From contig JAAVLL010000003.1 of assembly GCA_012103035.1 (NCBI GenBank), positions 221,349 through 285,348 on the forward strand: 64,000 nt of DNA, written 5' to 3'. The stretch comes from Brucella oryzae. GTDB lineage: Bacteria > Pseudomonadota > Alphaproteobacteria > Rhizobiales > Rhizobiaceae. The position numbers were made by a program, and so were the translations under genes. Shown here in pieces: positions 17,724-27,989 of this stretch (its first letter is position 1; each line of letters starts with the position of its first letter). The notes under the pieces were generated by a model. It was given only the letters and a program-made list of their open reading frames with translations. It was not told the origin of the DNA and did no database searches.

Positions 17724-19567
17724 CCCCGAAGACGCACCGATCGTACGCGTTGAAAATGTCAGTGTTGATTTCAAGGGCGATGATGGCACGTTTCGTGCGG
17801 TCAGGAATCTATCGTTCGAGATCAAACCGGGTGAAACGCTGGCAGTTGTGGGTGAATCCGGATCCGGTAAATCTGTCACGTCTCTTGCGATCATGCGTCT
17901 TGTGGAATTCGGTGGCGGCAAGATTACGGAAGGCGCTATTGAATTTACCAACCGCGATGGAGTTACACACGACCTTACCAGGTTTGCGCTTGATGAGATG
18001 GAAGGTATTCGCGGCAACGATATAGCGATGATTTTCCAGGAGCCAATGACCTCTCTCAACCCGGTTTTACTGTTGGCGAGCAGATTGCCGAAGCGGTGCG
18101 TTTGCATCAGAAGTGTTCTTCTGCTGAAGCACGGGCTGAAGCACTGCACATGTTGGAAAAGGTCCGTATTCCCGATGCCAGGCGCATACTTGACCGTCAT
18201 CCGCACCAGTTGTCGGGTGGCATGCGTCAGCGTGTCATGATTGCCATGGCTCTTTCTTGCCGACCGCGTCTGCTGATTGCCGATGAGCCAACCACGGCTC
18301 TGGACGTCACCATTCAGGCGCAGATTCTGCGTCTCATCCGTTTGCTTCAGGAAGAGATGGGCATGGCCGTACTCTTCATCACTCACGATATGGGCGTTGT
18401 GGCGGAAGTTGCAGACAAGGTGCTTGTTATGCGTGGCGGCGAGAAAGTGGAAGAAGGCACCGTAGAAACCATTTTGCTGCGCCGCAACACCGTTATACCC
18501 GCGCGTTGCTTGCCGCAGTGCCACGTCTTGAGCTTTAACGGTGAAAACCTTCCGCGTCGTTTTCCTCTATTGAAAGCCGATGACAGCGGCTCGGACAGTT
18601 TTGCCGAGTATCCTCCGCAAGACACGATCAAATCACCTGAGCCGGTATTGCAGGTGCGTGATCTGGTGACGCGGTTCGATATCAGGAACGGGCTCTTCTC
18701 GAAACTCACTGGTCGCGTGCATGCTGTGGAACAGGTCAGTTTCAGTTTGCACCAGGGTGAAACACTGGCGCTGGTCGGTGAATCGGGTTGTGGCAAGTCA
18801 ACGACCGGACGCACAATAATGATGCTTCAGGAAGTCACTTCCGGAGCGGTCTTCTATAATGGCAAGGATATTTTCAAACTTGGAAGAGCGGAAAAGCAAT
18901 CCATTCGCCGCAAGATCCAATACGTCTTTCAGGACCCTTTCGCATCCCTCGATCCGCGGCTGACTGTGGGCTTTTCAATTGCGGAGCCGCTAATCACCCA
19001 CGGGCTCGCAAAGGGGAAATCCAGGAGCGTGTAGTGGAATTGCTTCGGGACGTGGGTCTGCAGCCAGAGCATGCGCATCGTTATCCGCATCAGTTTTCGG
19101 GGCAACGTCAGCGTATCTGTATAGCGCGTGCTCTCGCGGGAGATCCCGATATTCTCATTACCGACGAGGCGGTTGCCGCGCTTGATGTCTCCATTCAGGC
19201 ACAGGTCATTAATCTGATGATGGAACTGCAGGAAAAACGTGGACTTTCCTACATATTCATCAGTCACGACATGGCGGTTGTTGAGCGGATATCCCATCGT
19301 GTGGCGGTGATGTATCTTGGGCAGGTCGTTGAAATTGGTCCGCGGCGCCAGATTTTCGAGAATCCACAACATCCCTATACGCGACGGCTTCTCTGCGGTT
19401 CCAATTGCCGATCCCCAGCGGCGTGAGCGCAGTCGCCCGCTTATCGAGGGGAAATCCCAAGCCCGGTGCGTTCACCGGACGACATGCCGGTCGTCAGCCC
19501 TCTTATCGAGGTGGAGCCTGGCCATTTCGTAGCACGCCATCCCATCGGCGATTTTCATTGGTCTTAG
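17704..19567 (+). CDS. gsiA: GsiA-type dual ATPase of a (di)peptide/glutathione ABC importer (frameshifted)
   Basis: Two ABC domains in one chain (~620 aa), the hallmark of GsiA-type ATPases. Domain 1: Walker [11 protein letters not shown], signature QLSGGMRQR, Walker [13 protein letters not shown]. Domain 2: Walker [11 protein letters not shown], signature FSGQRQRI, Walker [13 protein letters not shown]. The C-terminal oligopeptide-binding tail ([11 protein letters not shown]) leads in another frame to [17 protein letters not shown]. Breaks near 18070, 19010 and 19400 are missing-base type. Two oddities in domain 2: the signature lacks one Gly of SGGQ and Walker B has Ala in place of Pro. 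First gene of gsiABCD, overlapping rpiR. Confidence 0.88.
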
Positions 19568-19580
19568 GAAGGAGTTGACA

Positions 19581-21104
19581 ATGAAACTGAAGAACTTGCT
19601 GTTGTCGTCGGCGTTGGCCGCCGCGATAATGCTCCCGGGCGCGACGGTCTGGGCGAAATCCTTACCGTTGCGGTACCAAATAACCTGACAGGTCTTGATC
19701 CAACGAACATCAATGACACGCTGTCGCAGACCTCGCTTCGTCTTATCTATCAGGGTCTTTTTGGCTTCGACAAGGATATGAAGCTCATTCCTCTACTGGC
19801 TGAAAGCTATGAGGCCAATGGCGATGCGACCGAATTTACCATCAAGATTCGCAAAGGTATCAAGTTCCACGACGGCACGGATTTCAATGCTGAAGCAGTT
19901 AAGGCCAATATCGAACGTCTTGCCAACCCGGACAACAAGCTCGCGCCGCAGCCTGGTCTCAATGGTCAAGGAAGTGCAGGTTGTTGACGATGCTACCGTC
20001 AAATTGATCCTCAAGGAACCGTTTGGCGCGATGATCGCCTCGCTTGCTCATCCAGGTGCCATGATCATTTCACCGGCGGCGCTTGAAAAATACGGCAAGG
20101 AGATCGGACGCAATCCGGTCGGAACCGGCCCGTTCAAGTTCAAAACTGGTCGGCAGATACGCTTGAAGTCGTGAAAATGACAACTACTGGAAAGAAGGGC
20201 TTCCCAAGATCGATGGCGTGACGGTTCGTTCAGTGCCGGAATCCGGTGCGCGCTTTGCAATGCTCCAGACGGGTGAAGCCCAGTTCATCCCTTCTTTCCC
20301 TCCTGAACTGATGCAGGTCGCCGAAAAGAACCCGAATGTCGAGGTCGATAAAGACCCTTCTATCGTCGAGTGGTACGTCTCTCTCAATAATCTGAAAAGC
20401 CTTTCGATGACGTTCGCGTCCGACACGCGCTCAATTACGCCGTAGACAAAAGCCTATTGCAAGATCGTCTATAACGACCTTTGCGAGCCGGCAGATTCGA
20501 TCATTCCCAAGAACCTTGCATTCCATGTGCCGGTTGGCAACTACGAGTACAATCTCGACAAGGCCAAAGATTTGATGAAGGAAGCAGGCCTGGAGAGTGG
20601 TTTCGAAACGGAAATCTGGGCAAACTCAATACGGAATCCATACGTGCGGTTCAGTTCATCCAGCAGCAACTGGCACAGATCAACGTGAAAGTGAACGTAA
20701 TGCCGCTTGAGGCTGGCGTTGCTGCGCAGAAAATCTGGTCTGTCGAGAAGCCGGAAGATGCTGCCGTACAGATGTATTATGGCGGCTGGTCTGCATCGAC
20801 GGGCGATGCCGATTGGGGTATTCGACCACTGCTTTATGGCCAGAGCTTTCCGCCAGCAATGTTCAACGTTGCTTACTTCAAGGACGCAAAGGTCGATGCT
20901 GCAATCGAAGGTGCAATCAGCACGGCTGATCCGGCCAAGCGGGCAGAATTCTATGCGGAAGCACAAAAGGCCGCCTGGGAAGGCGCACCCTGGATCTTCC
21001 TCGGTGTGAACCAGAACCTGTCGGCCAAGACCAAGTCACTTTCCGGCGTCTATATGCTTCCGGATCGTGGTTTCCTGCTCGAAGAAGCGGCATTCGCTGA
21101 CTAA
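19581..21104 (+). CDS. gsiB: Periplasmic peptide-binding protein, SBP family 5 (GsiB-like, many frameshifts)
   Basis: Strong ribosome site AGGAAGGAG before ATG 19581; signal peptide [20 protein letters not shown] then ATVWA. Conserved family-5 features: [92 protein letters not shown] and a C-terminal stretch ending [15 protein letters not shown]. About 508 residues, normal for the family. Six or seven missing-base breaks occur. It delivers peptides to the GsiC/GsiD channel. Confidence 0.88.
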
Positions 21105-21118
21105 CAGCTCGTGAAAAG

Positions 21119-21144
21119 AGCGCTGGCCTTTCGGGGCCGGCGCT
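21119..21144 (+). promoter_or_regulatory. Intercistronic stem-loop after gsiB
   Basis: agcgctggcc and ggccggcgct pair as a 10-bp stem (one G-T) around tttcgg, between gsiB and gsiC. Such hairpins after binding-protein genes commonly stabilise the upstream mRNA and lower expression of the permeases. No T run follows, so full termination is unlikely. Confidence 0.6.
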
Positions 21145-21163
21145 ACCTTCCGAAAGGGAATTT

Positions 21164-22084
21164 ATGTTTTCCTATCTCATCAAACGGCTTGTCGCTACCG
21201 TACCTGTCATCGTGCTCGTGATGGTTTGCGTTTTCGCCTTTGTGCACATGCTGCCAGGTGATCCCGCCCGCCTTGTAGCGGGCCCCGACGCCAGCCCGCA
21301 AGATATTGCTGCAGTTCGTTCGTCGCTTGGGTTGGATAAACCGTTGCCAGAGCAATTCACACGCTATTTGACGCGTGCGGTTCACGGCGATTTCGGTGTT
21401 TCGCTTAAGACGCGACGAATGGTCACCGAGGAGATCGGCGAACGTCTGATGCCTACAGTCTGGCTCACTGTATTTGCAATGCTCTGGTCTTCACTTCTCG
21501 GTTTGCTGATCGGCGTGATTTCTGCTGTAAAACGCGGTAAATGGCCTGACTACGCTGGAATGATCATAGCGGTATCCGGCATTTCATTCCCGCCATTCTG
21601 GCTGGGCCTGTTGCTAATCAATATTTTCTCGGTGAAACTTGGCTGGTTTCCGACCGGCGGCTACGGTACTTGGCAGCATTATGTGATGCCTTCGTTCACG
21701 CTTGGGGTGGGGGTTGCAGCTGTTATGGCGCGTTTTACCCGCTCAGCATTTATTGAAATTGCGCGGGAGGACTATGTTCGCACAGCACGCGCCAAAGGCG
21801 TGCCGGAGCGAAGGGTCGTATGGAAACATGCGCTACGCAACGCATTGATCCCCATTATCACAATGGTTGGTCTGCAATTCGGTTTTCTGCTTGGTGGATC
21901 GATAGTGGTCGAAAGCGTGTTCTCCTGGCCAGGTGTAGGAAGACTGCTGGTCGATTCCGTTTCCTATCGGGATTACCCTGTCATTCAGGCATTGATCCTG
22001 CTGTTCTCACTACAGTTCATCTTTATCAATCTGCTGGTTGACGTTCTTTATGCCTTTGCAAACCCGGAGATCCGCTACAAATGA
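21164..22084 (+). CDS. gsiC: Peptide ABC transporter permease (GsiC/DppB-like)
   Basis: Intact 306-residue frame after a GAAAGGGA ribosome site. Starts [20 protein letters not shown] and has the DppB/OppB signature [12 protein letters not shown] and the EAA loop [20 protein letters not shown], with six predicted membrane helices. It forms the channel with GsiD. One of the few unbroken long genes in this operon, it confirms that the operon as such is conserved. The stop overlaps the gsiD ATG (ATGA). Confidence 0.93.
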   Translation: MFSYLIKRLVATVPVIVLVMVCVFAFVHMLPGDPARLVAGPDASPQDIAAVRSSLGLDKPLPEQFTRYLTRAVHGDFGVSLKTRRMVTEEIGERLMPTVWLTVFAMLWSSLLGLLIGVISAVKRGKWPDYAGMIIAVSGISFPPFWLGLLLINIFSVKLGWFPTGGYGTWQHYVMPSFTLGVGVAAVMARFTRSAFIEIAREDYVRTARAKGVPERRVVWKHALRNALIPIITMVGLQFGFLLGGSIVVESVFSWPGVGRLLVDSVSYRDYPVIQALILLFSLQFIFINLLVDVLYAFANPEIRYK

Positions 22085-22962
22085 GTACGACAACCGTATT
22101 GGTGGACCCAGCCCAGAAAATGCGCAGACCATTGGCCGAATTCTGGCGGCGGTTCAAAAGCAGAAGGTAGCCCTGGTGGCGTTTGTCTTCATCATTGCTT
22201 TGGTGCTGGCGGCAATTCTGGCTCCAGTGCTTGCACCTTATGATCCGAGCACGCCGGACTATAATGCCGTTCTCCAGGGCCCGAGTGCCGGGCATTGGGC
22301 GGGAACGGATGCCTATGGGCGTGACATATTCAGCCGCATTATCTGGGGTGCGCGCATTTCGCTCGCGGTGGGCTTTCTGTCGGTGACGCTGGGCGCGCTT
22401 TTCGGCGTCACGCTTGGTATCGTTTCCGGGTTTTACGGTGGTTGGGTGGATTCGGTTATCATGCGATTGTGCGATCTGCTGCTTGCTTTCCCTGGCATTC
22501 TGCTTGCAATCGCTGTGATCGCGGTGCTCGGACCCGGCATTACCAATGTGATCTACGCAGTCGCGATCTTCTCTATTCCGGTTTTCGCCCGACTTGCTCG
22601 CGGCACCACGTTGCAGTTGAAGCGCACTGTTTATGTCGATGCATCGCGGGCGATCGGCGTAGCTGATCGCGTTATCATGCTTCGTCATATCTTGCCTGGT
22701 ACCCTGCCAAACGTCATTGTCTATTTTTCGATGCGTATAGGCACCTCCATTCTGACCGCTGCTGCCTTATCTTTCATCGGCCTCGGCGCGCAACCGCCAA
22801 GCCCGAATGGGGCGCCATGCTGGCTGATGGCCGGACCTATATGGGAGTGGCCGATCATTTGACGTTATTCCCCGGCATCGCAATATTTGTCACCGTGCTG
22901 GGCTTCAATCTTTTGGCGATGGCTTGCGCGATGCGCTCGATCCGAAGCTACGATCCGACTGA
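22081..22962 (+). CDS. gsiD: Peptide ABC transporter permease (GsiD/DppC-like, frameshifted)
   Basis: ATG overlaps the gsiC stop. After [20 protein letters not shown] one missing base leads to [40 protein letters not shown] (DppC/OppC motif), the EAA loop [20 protein letters not shown] and [11 protein letters not shown] second break near 22800 restores [14 protein letters not shown] and the closing [10 protein letters not shown], typical of the family, to the stop at 22962. About 293 residues. Confidence 0.9.
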
Positions 22963-22974
22963 GGAGCGGTTGTT

Positions 22975-23787
22975 ATGCGAGTTTATATCTCCGCCGATAT
23001 TGAGGGAGTTGCAGGTGTTGTTGCTCCGGCTCAAGGGCAGGCTGGTCATGTGGAATATGAGAAAGCGCGCATTCTCATGACCGAAGAAGTCAACGCCGTA
23101 GTCGAGGGGTTGGTAGAAGCGGGCGCAACCGAAATCCTTGTCAACGACTCACGGGCCAATGACAAATATTCTGCCATCTCTGCTGCATCCGGCAGCCGAT
23201 TTGCTTCTAGGCAAGCCCAAGCCGATGAACATGGCCTGCGGTTTGACGGCTGAATTCGATTTGTTCCTTATGGTCGGGCATCATTCCATGGCCGGCAAGG
23301 GTGGGGTACTTGCCCACACCACAAACGGTTTTGCATTCCGGGAAGTCCGTATCAACAACCTGCCTTACGGGGAGCCGGGTATTTACGGTGCTTATGCCGG
23401 AGAGCTTGGCGTTCCAGTTGGTCTGGTTTCCGGCGACGATTGCACGAGGGACGAAAATATTGGATTTTTCCCGGATGCTGAATTTATCGTTGTCAAACAA
23501 TCTTTCGGTCACCGGGCTGCACGTCAGGTATCCGTCCAGCGGGCGCGCGCTATGCTGAGGGAGGGGCGATACGTGCAGTCCGCGAAGCTGGTAGTAAAAA
23601 GCATTCCGGCTGAATGGGCCATACAAGACGGAATTCTTGATGAGCAATGCGGCACTCGCAGATCAAATGGCAATACTCCCCGGCCAGACGGGTTGATGCC
23701 GTCACCGTGGGGTTCGATTGTGTGACGATGGCGGAGGTGGTTGGCTGGATGACGGCACTTGCCGCCATGAGCTTCGCGTTGCGCTGA
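22975..23787 (+). CDS. dppA: M55-family D-aminopeptidase (DppA-like, frameshifted)
   Basis: ATG 22975 after GAGGAGCGG. The start [18 protein letters not shown] carries the metal-binding SxDxEG motif of the zinc D-aminopeptidase Dpp[11 protein letters not shown] and [17 protein letters not shown] (metal His residues), [20 protein letters not shown] and VSGDDC follow. After further breaks [18 protein letters not shown] closes the protein at 23787 (~270 aa). DppA releases D-amino acids from D-Ala-D-Ala type peptides. Together with the importer this points to recycling of D-amino-acid-containing peptides, for example from peptidoglycan. Confidence 0.82.
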
Positions 23788-23829
23788 CGCGATTGAATAA
23801 AGCAGAACTCCTTCCAGATTGAGGTCAGA

Positions 23830-24763
23830 ATGTCTGAAACGATGCCGGTTATCGCGCTGCATGGCGGTGCGGGAACGATACTGAAATCAACATGACGCCG
23901 GAGCGCGAGGCTGCCTATCATGTTGCCCTGCGCTTCTGTCTCGAGGCGGGACTGAATATTCTGCGCGAGGGTGGCACATCGCTCGATGCCGTAACGGCTT
24001 CGGTTATGGCATTGGAAGATGACCCGTTGTTCAACGCGGGACGTGGCGCGGTTTTACCACCGACAGCACCCACGAAATGGATGCGGCCATTATGAATGGA
24101 TCGACACGTGAATGCGGCTCGATTTCAGGAATTTGCGGTCCACGCCACCCGATACTTGCCGCGCGCGCAGTGATGGAAACGACCGAGCATGTATTTCTGG
24201 CCGGTGATGGCGCCAAACGCTTCTGTGAAAATGTCGGTCTTGAATTACAAACTCCGGAATGGTTCGGTACCGAACATCGGCTCAACGCCCTCAAGGCTGA
24301 AATGAAGCGTCGTAAAGAGGGGCTTCCGGATGACGGCGATCCTGCTCGCAAGCATGGAACTGTCGGGGCGGTGGCGCTCGATCGGTTCGGTCACCTCGCG
24401 GCAGCGACCTCCACAGGCGGCATGACGGCAAAGACGCCCGGTCGCGTCGGTGATAGTCCCGTTATTGGCGCCGGAACCTGGGCTGACGATACCACTGCGG
24501 CCATTTCGGCAACCGGACATGGAGAATATTTCATTCGTTGGGCTGTTGGACACGAGATCGATGCACGTATGCGCTGGGCAGGACAGGACTTGCAAAATGC
24601 GGCAGGTGGTGTCGTGACCGAACTGGGTGAAATCGGCGGTTCAGGCGGGCTTGTGGCCGTGGATGCAAAGGGCAATATCTGCCTGCCCTTCAACAGTCCG
24701 GGAATGTATCGCGCATGGTGCGGTGTGGATGGTGTCATCCATACCGGAATCTATCGCCATTGA
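23830..24763 (+). CDS. iaaA: Isoaspartyl peptidase/L-asparaginase, Ntn-hydrolase (frameshifted)
   Basis: Starts MSETMPVIALHGGAGTIL, the family N-terminus, then EGGTSLDAVTASVMALEDDP, LFNAGRGAV and, after a break, STHEMDAAIMNG. The autoprocessing site with nucleophilic Thr is KHGTVGAVALD, followed by AAATSTGGMTAKTPGRVGDS and PVIGAGTWADD. Breaks near 23900 and 24055. About 310 residues, as for IaaA/EcAIII. It cleaves isoaspartyl dipeptides. In E. coli iaaA also precedes gsiABCD, so the association is conserved although the gene order differs. Confidence 0.9.
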
Positions 24764-24946
24764 TTGTCTCGCCCGAATTGCATCGCGGTAGTTATATACT
24801 GCCTGAACTACGCTGAGGTCACGAACAGAGGTTTGTGCGGGCAAAGCCATCGTCGGGATGATGGTCGACCGGGGTATTGCCGTTCGTGCGGTTACGTCAG
24901 CTCGCGGACCGGGTACGCCGGTTCGCGAGATTAGAGCAGGGGCGTC

Positions 24947-25762
24947 GGTGTTGTCACGTTAACTGGGCTACAGTTGCCTGCCTGACGGTTTGGGCGTAAA
25001 TTTTGGCGATGCAGACATCAGATATCATCTTCAAGCGTCACCGTTTTCCGCCACAGATTATTGCTCATGCGGTGTGGCTTTATCTGCGGTTCAACCTTAG
25101 TCTGCGTGAAGTTGAGGAAATGCTGCTTGAGCGTAGAATCGACGTATCATACGAGACAGTTCGTCGTTGGATCGCCAAGTTCGGCCCCCAGATCACACGC
25201 AACTTGCGGCGGCGTCAGGCGCGCCCCGGCGATATTTGGTATTTGGACGAAGTGGTCGTCAAATGCGCTGGAGAAAAATTCTGGCTTTGGCGTGCGGTTG
25301 ATCAACATGGCTCCGTTCTCGAAGAAATCTTGCAGAAGCGGCGTGATAAAGGGCGGCAAAGCGACTGCTCGTGGCGTTAATGAAGCGCTATGGCTTTGCT
25401 CCCAAACGGATCATCACCGATAAGCTCCGCTCCTACGGTGCAGCAAAGGCAGAAGTGGCACCCGGCCTTGGCCATTGGTCGCACAAGGGCCTCAATAATC
25501 GGGCTGAAAATAGCCATCTGCCGTTTAGGAAACGGGAGCGAACCATGCAAGGTCATCGGTCACCTGGAGCGTTGCAACGGTTCGTCTCCACGCACTCAGC
25601 GACCCGCAATTGTTTCTCTGTTCCATCTCGTCGCCGAGCCGCACACACAATTCGCTACCATCGCCTCGAAGCTTTCGATGCATGGAAAATTGCGGCCTGT
25701 TTCGCATGAATATCTACGAGCCCCTGGTCTTTCCGGCCAGAGAAACTTAACGTGACAACACC
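24947..25762 (+). mobile_element. IS6-family element, copy B
   Basis: 816 bp with 16-bp terminal inverted repeats ggtgttgtcacgttaa. Opposite orientation to copies A, C and D. The 8-bp flanks (ggggcgtc / gccattcg) differ, so there is no target duplication. It lies directly after the peptidase operon; its right end abuts a gene tail. Confidence 0.9.
25009..25709 (+). CDS. IS6-family transposase, copy B (frameshifted)
   Basis: MQTSDIIFKRHRFPPQIIAH...LSLREVEEMLLERRIDVSYE is the N-terminal HTH. Catalytic residues are in IWYLDEVVVKC (Asp), IITDKLRSYG (Asp) and LNNRAENSHLPFRKRER (Glu). One A is missing from the run in gataaaagg (copies C and D have it), which splits the frame near 25350. Ends DAWKIAACFA. 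Length ~235 aa when joined. Confidence 0.9.
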
Positions 25763-25850
25763 GCCATTCGGCATCAAAATGCCGATTGGTCTTACGACCG
25801 GGCTATTAGGGGACTTTATCTCCTCTGGGTTCTTGCTTGCCAAAAAGTGA
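25763..25850 (+). pseudogene. C-terminal fragment, possibly of a FecCD-type permease
   Basis: Immediately outside IS6 copy B the plus strand reads GIKMPIGLTTGLLGDFISSG then FLLAKK and a stop. The pattern resembles the last helix of FecCD iron-siderophore permeases (LPxGxxTGLxGxPFFL), but is too short to be sure. The 5' part is missing at the IS. Bases 25851-25997 show nothing else. Confidence 0.3.
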
Positions 25851-25997
25851 TTAGTTCTAGTTGAGAAGCACCGTAAATCAGCGAAACAGATGGCTCACGC
25901 CAGGACCTTGGCGACGCTGAGCGGCTCGACTGTCTCGTGAGAATTACGCGCAGCGCCGGCCCAGCTTCAACAGAGATGGACCAGCACCCGATGCTGT

Positions 25998-26996
25998 TTA
26001 GTAATCGGTGATCTTTTTCATGTAGCGGCGACCATCCAGCATGACCTGCTCACGCTTCGCCGCCAGTTTGTAGGCAAATTTCCAAAGCGCATCGAAGAAA
26101 ATCAACGGCACGAAATATCCCTTGAAAGTGTCATCTATGTCAGCGAGATCGAGTTTCGCTGCATCCAGCACCAATATATTGTCCGGCTCGCCGAAACGGT
26201 ACAGGAAATCCCGGCCACGCTCGGCCAGCGCACGCGTTTCATCGAGTCCAATCATGACGACGAAGCAGGCATTTTATCGACGACTTCGAATGGGCCATGG
26301 AAGAACTCATTGGCGTGGATAGCTTGCGAGTTGATCCACAGCATTTCCATGAGCACGCAGATGGAGAATGAATAGGCTGCGCCATAAACCGGACCGCTAG
26401 CCATGGTGTACACGACTTTTCGCGGCCGTAGCGCTCTGCATATCTGGTAAAGGTTTCATCAAAATGCTGCTGACCGCGTTCAATGGCCGGTTGCAGTGCC
26501 GGCAGGCTTTCCAGCAGTTTGGGCAGCAGGCTGGTCTTGTCGCGTAAATCGACAATGCCCGCCAGCAACATGTAAAGCACGCTGTAATTGCTGTCGGCAC
26601 CATCGATCGGAATGCCGGTGGTGTAGGACGCCTGGTATTGCAGCACGTGGTCGGCGGCGGCGGCGAGCGGCGATTGCGGATCCAGCGTCAGGGAGATCAC
26701 GCAGGCGCCCCGGCGACGGGCATGTTCTGCCGCCCGCACCGTTTCCTTGGTGGTGCCCGTCTGGGAGCACAGAATTACAATGGCATCGCTGTTGAGGCGA
26801 CGCGGGTCGCGTGTGACGAACTCCTCGCCATTATAGACATCAGAGGTCAGCAGTCCCGAATGGCGATCCAGAAAATACTTGCCCGGATGCATGATTGACA
26901 GCGATCCGCCGCAGGCAACCAGAAACACATGCGAAAAATCCGCTGCGCAAGCGCATTCAGGGTTTCAGCAATATCGGTAGGAAGTTGTTTGGGCAT
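25998..26996 (-). CDS. frlB: Fructoselysine/fructosamine-6-phosphate deglycase-like SIS protein (frameshifted)
   Basis: ATG 26996 behind GAGGAATAG: MPKQLPTDIAETLNALAQRI then FLVACGGSLSIMHPGKYF (first SIS domain), ILCSQTGTTKETVRAAEHAR (phosphosugar loop), GIPIDGADSNYSVLYMLLAG, then VVYTMASGPVYGAAYSFSIC, AIHANEFFHGPFEVVDKNA and a second SIS half. About 333 residues, double-SIS like FrlB/AgaS. FrlB-type enzymes release glucose 6-phosphate and an amino acid from phosphorylated Amadori compounds. Divergent from the kinase with an operator between. Breaks near 26930, 26410 and 26250 are missing-base type. Confidence 0.82.
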
Positions 26997-27111
26997 TCTA
27001 TTCCTCTTTTCAGCGTCTTGAAGAGCCTGGCTGCGCCGATCGGCAGCCGTTCCGGTCCAGTGCAACATTTCCCGGTACCAACCCCGCGATACATTGACAG
27101 TTCTACTTTAG

Positions 27112-27129
27112 TGTGCGAACGTTCTCACA
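27112..27129. promoter_or_regulatory. LacI-type operator between frlB and the kinase gene
   Basis: tgtgcgaacgttctcaca is an 18-bp near-perfect palindrome with the central CG-containing core aacgtt typical of LacI/GalR operators. It lies 24 bp before the kinase ATG and about 115 bp before frlB. The same palindrome occurs at 29243-29260, which makes the call strong. Confidence 0.85.
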
Positions 27130-27152
27130 TCTTGTCAATTGGGAAAATAAGA

Positions 27153-27989
27153 ATGATCAAAATCGCGGCGATGGGCGATAATGTCGTCGATTGTTACATT
27201 TCGCGTCGGGAAATGTTTCCGGGCGGTAACTGTGTCAATGTCGCTATCCATATGAGCCGTTTTGGGGCCGAGGCGGCCTATATCGGCGTGGTTGCCGCAG
27301 ATGCGGCCGGAAGGGTCATTCAGGCCGCACTGCGCGACGAGGACGTCGATACTTCGCATCTGCGCATGGAGGCCACAGGCAAGACGGCCTATTGCATCAT
27401 TGGTCATCGCGGTAACAATGATCGCTATTTCATCCGCTTTGATCTCGGAGTGTCGATGTTTGAGCCGAGCGCCGCCGATATTCAGTTTGCGCGCCGGTTC
27501 GATGCCGTCCATATCGGTCAGTCGAGCGGCCTTGACGGTTGGCTGGATGCCATTGCGCCGCAACGTCTGTCCTATGATTTCTCCACCCGTCGCGACGTGG
27601 AACACTATCGACGCATCGGCCCGAAATGCTTTCTAGCCGCTGTTTCGGGCGGCGAGCTTTCGCCGGACGAGGTTACGGCGACCATTGCCTGCCTGCGCGA
27701 GAGCGGCGCGGATTGGGTGCTGATCACCCGCGGCACCAAGGGCGCAGTTCTTGCCGGTGCGCAAGGGGTTTTCCATGCCGAAGCAACACCGATTGTGGCG
27801 GTTGACACGTTAGGCGCTGGTGACAGTTTCATCGCCCGCACCCTTTATGGCCTGGTGAAAGGCGAGGCGCCCGCAACATTGCTACAGGCGGCGTCACGCG
27901 TTGCTGCGGCGACATGTGGCCAATATGGTGGTACAGGTCATGCCGCGCCGATTGATCTCGGCGAGCCTATAGCCGAGTTGCAGGATTGA
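27153..27989 (+). CDS. frlD: PfkB-family fructosamine kinase (FrlD-like)
   Basis: Unbroken frame, 278 residues from ATG 27153. The N-terminal PfkB signature is MFPGGNCVNVAIHMSRFGAE; the catalytic C-terminal motif is VDTLGAGDSFIARTL with the base Asp in GAGDS. The substrate lid has TGKTAYCIIGHRGNNDRYFI. FrlD phosphorylates fructoselysine-type Amadori products at O6, feeding the FrlB deglycase encoded divergently. Convergent with lacI, whose 3' end overlaps it by ~50 bases. Confidence 0.88.
   Translation: MIKIAAMGDNVVDCYISRREMFPGGNCVNVAIHMSRFGAEAAYIGVVAADAAGRVIQAALRDEDVDTSHLRMEATGKTAYCIIGHRGNNDRYFIRFDLGVSMFEPSAADIQFARRFDAVHIGQSSGLDGWLDAIAPQRLSYDFSTRRDVEHYRRIGPKCFLAAVSGGELSPDEVTATIACLRESGADWVLITRGTKGAVLAGAQGVFHAEATPIVAVDTLGAGDSFIARTLYGLVKGEAPATLLQAASRVAAATCGQYGGTGHAAPIDLGEPIAELQD

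Noticed and set aside
17583..18524. 313-residue minus-strand ORF opposite rpiR/gsiA
   Set aside because: Antisense to Walker A and signature motifs of GsiA.
24764..24946. Hairpin tcgcggaccggg / gccggttcgcga near 24900 as a regulatory element
   Set aside because: Imperfect stem, no T run and no gene directly attached; could not support a function.
16067..25762. Composite transposon made of IS6 copies A and B around the gsi operon
   Set aside because: Copies are inverted, A is deleted and there are no target duplications or matching outer flanks; a chance or rearrangement-derived arrangement is likelier than a mobile unit.
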